Position numbers and translations under genes: made by a program | Notes under the pieces: generated by a model | Database searches by the model: none | What the model was told of the DNA's origin: nothing | What the model saw: only the letters and a program-made list of their open reading frames with translations | Shown: positions 6,020 to 6,760 of the stretch, one piece after another | Numbering within the stretch: the stretch's first letter is position 1 | Layout: each line of letters starts with the position of its first letter | NCBI RefSeq assembly: GCF_021648855.1 | Contig: NZ_JAKJHX010000053.1 | Span: 1 to 6,760, forward strand | Direction: 5' to 3' | Source of the DNA: Tychonema litorale BBK16 | GTDB taxonomy: Bacteria > Cyanobacteriota > Cyanobacteriia > Cyanobacteriales > Microcoleaceae | Length of the DNA stretch: 6,760 nucleotides

Positions 6020-6089
6020 TAGTTGTTAGTTATTGGTTATTGGTTGTTAGTTATTGGTTGTTAGTTATTGGTTATTGGTTGTTAGTTAT
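6020..6089 (+). repeat. Heptamer array block 2: ten T-rich units (TAGTTAT / TGGTTAT / TGGTTGT)
   Basis: Ten 7-bp units follow block 1 without a break and in the same phase: TAGTTGT, TAGTTAT, TGGTTAT, TGGTTGT, TAGTTAT, TGGTTGT, TAGTTAT, TGGTTAT, TGGTTGT, TAGTTAT. They share the first G position and final T with block 1 units, which suggests common descent with divergence of the central bases. The next 15 bp (6090-6104, TAGAAAAACAAATGA) are the only non-repeat spacer in the array. Confidence 0.9.
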
Positions 6090-6104
6090 TAGAAAAACAA
6101 ATGA

Positions 6105-6195
6105 CAATGCCCAATGCCCAATTCCCAATGCCCAATGCCCAATTCCCAATGCCCAATGCCCAATTCCCAATGCCCAATTCCCAATTTCCAATTAC
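6105..6195 (-). repeat. Heptamer array block 3: thirteen C-rich units in inverted orientation (CAATGCC / CAATTCC)
   Basis: Thirteen units run in order: CAATGCC, CAATGCC, CAATTCC, CAATGCC, CAATGCC, CAATTCC, CAATGCC, CAATGCC, CAATTCC, CAATGCC, CAATTCC, CAATTTC and CAATTAC. Read on the minus strand they are TTGGGCA/TTGGGAA units, the inverted counterpart of block 1 at about six of seven positions. Blocks 1 and 3 could therefore pair into a long, regularly mismatched hairpin. Note the strict higher-order period of 21 bp (two GCC units, one TCC unit) in the first nine units. The last unit overlaps the rplI stop codon (6192-6194). Confidence 0.93.
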
Positions 6196-6650
6196 ATGGG
6201 AACAACTTGAATTTCAACTTCAGCGGTAACTTCTGCGTGTAACTTGATTTCAGCTTTATAAGTACCAGTCTCGCGAATTTCGGGTAGAGTGATGCCACGG
6301 CGATCGACTTCTTGACTGGTAGAGTTGAAAATCAATTCTGCGACTTCTTGGTTGGTGACAGTACCAAAAATCGCGTCTCCTTCACCGACTTGCTTGGAGA
6401 TAATGAAGGGGCCTGCTGCTTCCAGGGATGTTTTGCGGACTTCGGCTTGCTGCTTGAGCTCTAGCTGGCGTAGTCTTTCTTCTTCTCTGCGACGTGCTGC
6501 TTGCTTGAGAATGCCAGGAGTGGCGCGAAATCCCATGCCTTGGGGTACTAGGTAGTTACGGGCGTAACCGGGGGCTACCTCTACTACGTCGCCAGCTTTA
6601 CCCAGCTTGGTGACATCTTTGTTTAAAACTAATTGGACGCGCTTGGCCAT
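6192..6650 (-). CDS. rplI: 50S ribosomal protein L9
   Basis: A 152-residue protein of the large ribosomal subunit that binds 23S rRNA near the L1 stalk base and helps maintain frame during translation. The N-terminal globular domain holds the complete L9 signature from G17 to T44 ([16 protein letters not shown], then YLVPQGMG), with the conserved GY and NYL. Residues about 45-75 ([19 protein letters not shown]) are the long connecting helix. The C-terminal domain follows (about 78-152, ending EVEIQVVPM). Length is normal. Start is the ATG at 6648-6650; a weak ribosome site is usual for cyanobacteria. rplI directly before dnaB is a widespread bacterial arrangement (also in Bacillus subtilis). 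The stop codon lies within the last unit of the heptamer array, so the repeats begin exactly where coding constraint ends. Confidence 0.97.
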   Translation of the reverse strand: MAKRVQLVLNKDVTKLGKAGDVVEVAPGYARNYLVPQGMGFRATPGILKQAARRREEERLRQLELKQQAEVRKTSLEAAGPFIISKQVGEGDAIFGTVTNQEVAELIFNSTSQEVDRRGITLPEIRETGTYKAEIKLHAEVTAEVEIQVVPM

Positions 6651-6684
6651 GATCGTTGCTTGTGGTTTTTAACTCGAACATTCT

Positions 6685-6713
6685 ATCATACCGAAGTTTG
6701 AGGGGGATCGCAA
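6685..6713 (-). promoter_or_regulatory. Candidate sigma70-type promoter for rplI (and possibly dnaB)
   Basis: On the minus strand, TTGCGA (6708-6713; four of six matches to TTGACA) and TATGAT (6685-6690; five of six matches to TATAAT) are separated by exactly 17 bp. Transcription would start near 6678, giving a leader of about 28 nt before the rplI ATG. It is the only well-spaced promoter-like pair I found for the rplI-dnaB unit. Confidence 0.5.
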
Positions 6714-6746
6714 TCAAAAAATCAATAATCAGTAATTATCTATTCG

Positions 6747-6760
6747 GTAGGGGCAATTCA
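6747..6760. repeat. Possible left half of a dispersed palindrome cut by the window end
   Basis: The last 14 bases, GTAGGGGCAATTCA, look like the first half of a GTAGGGGCAATTC...GAATTGCCCCTAC palindrome that I recall as frequent in cyanobacterial intergenic DNA. The second half would lie beyond the window, so this is unconfirmed. Confidence 0.35.

Noticed and set aside
6079..6107. Candidate dnaB promoter TTGTCA (6102-6107, minus strand) in the spacer between array blocks
   Set aside because: The hexamer at 17-bp spacing is TAACAA, with only about three of six matches to TATAAT, and the surrounding AT-rich repeats make chance matches likely.
5964..6195. Possible CRISPR array
   Set aside because: Units are 7 bp, contiguous and without unique spacers, so this is a tandem heptamer repeat and not a CRISPR.
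5914..6210. Plus-strand open frame through the heptamer array, encoding repetitive protein
   Set aside because: It consists of translated 7-bp repeats, overlaps dnaB and rplI in antisense, and has no ribosome site. Length 7 repeats give long open frames by chance when no unit phase contains a stop.

Overview
The window looks like a chromosomal segment of a filamentous cyanobacterium, probably of the Oscillatoriales type. This is an inference from several signs: two perfect HIP1 palindromes (GCGATCGC) plus many near-matches, long tandem heptamer arrays, GTAGGGACACGG-type and GATCCCCC-type interspersed palindromes, a DnaB intein at the insertion site known from Synechocystis, and a small phasin-like protein of cyanobacterial type. 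Most of the content is housekeeping. The unusual parts are an intein and several nested repeats.

Layout from left to right. Positions 2-331 (+) hold the C-terminal part of an ABC ATPase cut by the window edge. Positions 332-632 carry no gene. They hold a 29-bp palindromic repeat (368-386 plus 593-602) split at its centre by a 197-bp non-autonomous element (387-583). That element has perfect 17-bp terminal inverted repeats and a perfect 9-bp target duplication, and contains a C-rich/G-rich hairpin repeat. Two minus-strand genes follow: a six-helix voltage-gated-type K+ channel (633-1637) and, upstream of it, a small tail-anchored protein with two Cys4 clusters (1682-2038). A 214-bp divergent gap leads to a plus-strand phasin-like protein (2253-2579) and a membrane-anchored or exported FKBP-type prolyl isomerase (2694-3281). 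The isomerase ends at a strong hairpin terminator. Converging on it from the right is dnaB (3347-5956, minus), interrupted by a 429-residue intein with an apparently intact LAGLIDADG homing endonuclease. The gap between dnaB and the upstream rplI (6192-6650, minus) is almost wholly made of 31 heptamer repeats in three blocks. Those blocks run from the rplI stop codon to 7 bp before the dnaB start codon.

Working together: rplI-dnaB is a widespread bacterial neighbourhood, and the only good promoter I can see for the pair lies before rplI, so dnaB may depend on transcription through the repeat array. DnaB must splice out its intein to restore the conserved helicase motif that the intein interrupts. 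The channel and zinc-ribbon genes are 44 bp apart on one strand and may be cotranscribed. I found no defence system, CRISPR array, tRNA or rRNA. The most informative novelties are the element inserted exactly in the centre of another repeat and the heptamer array abutting dnaB.
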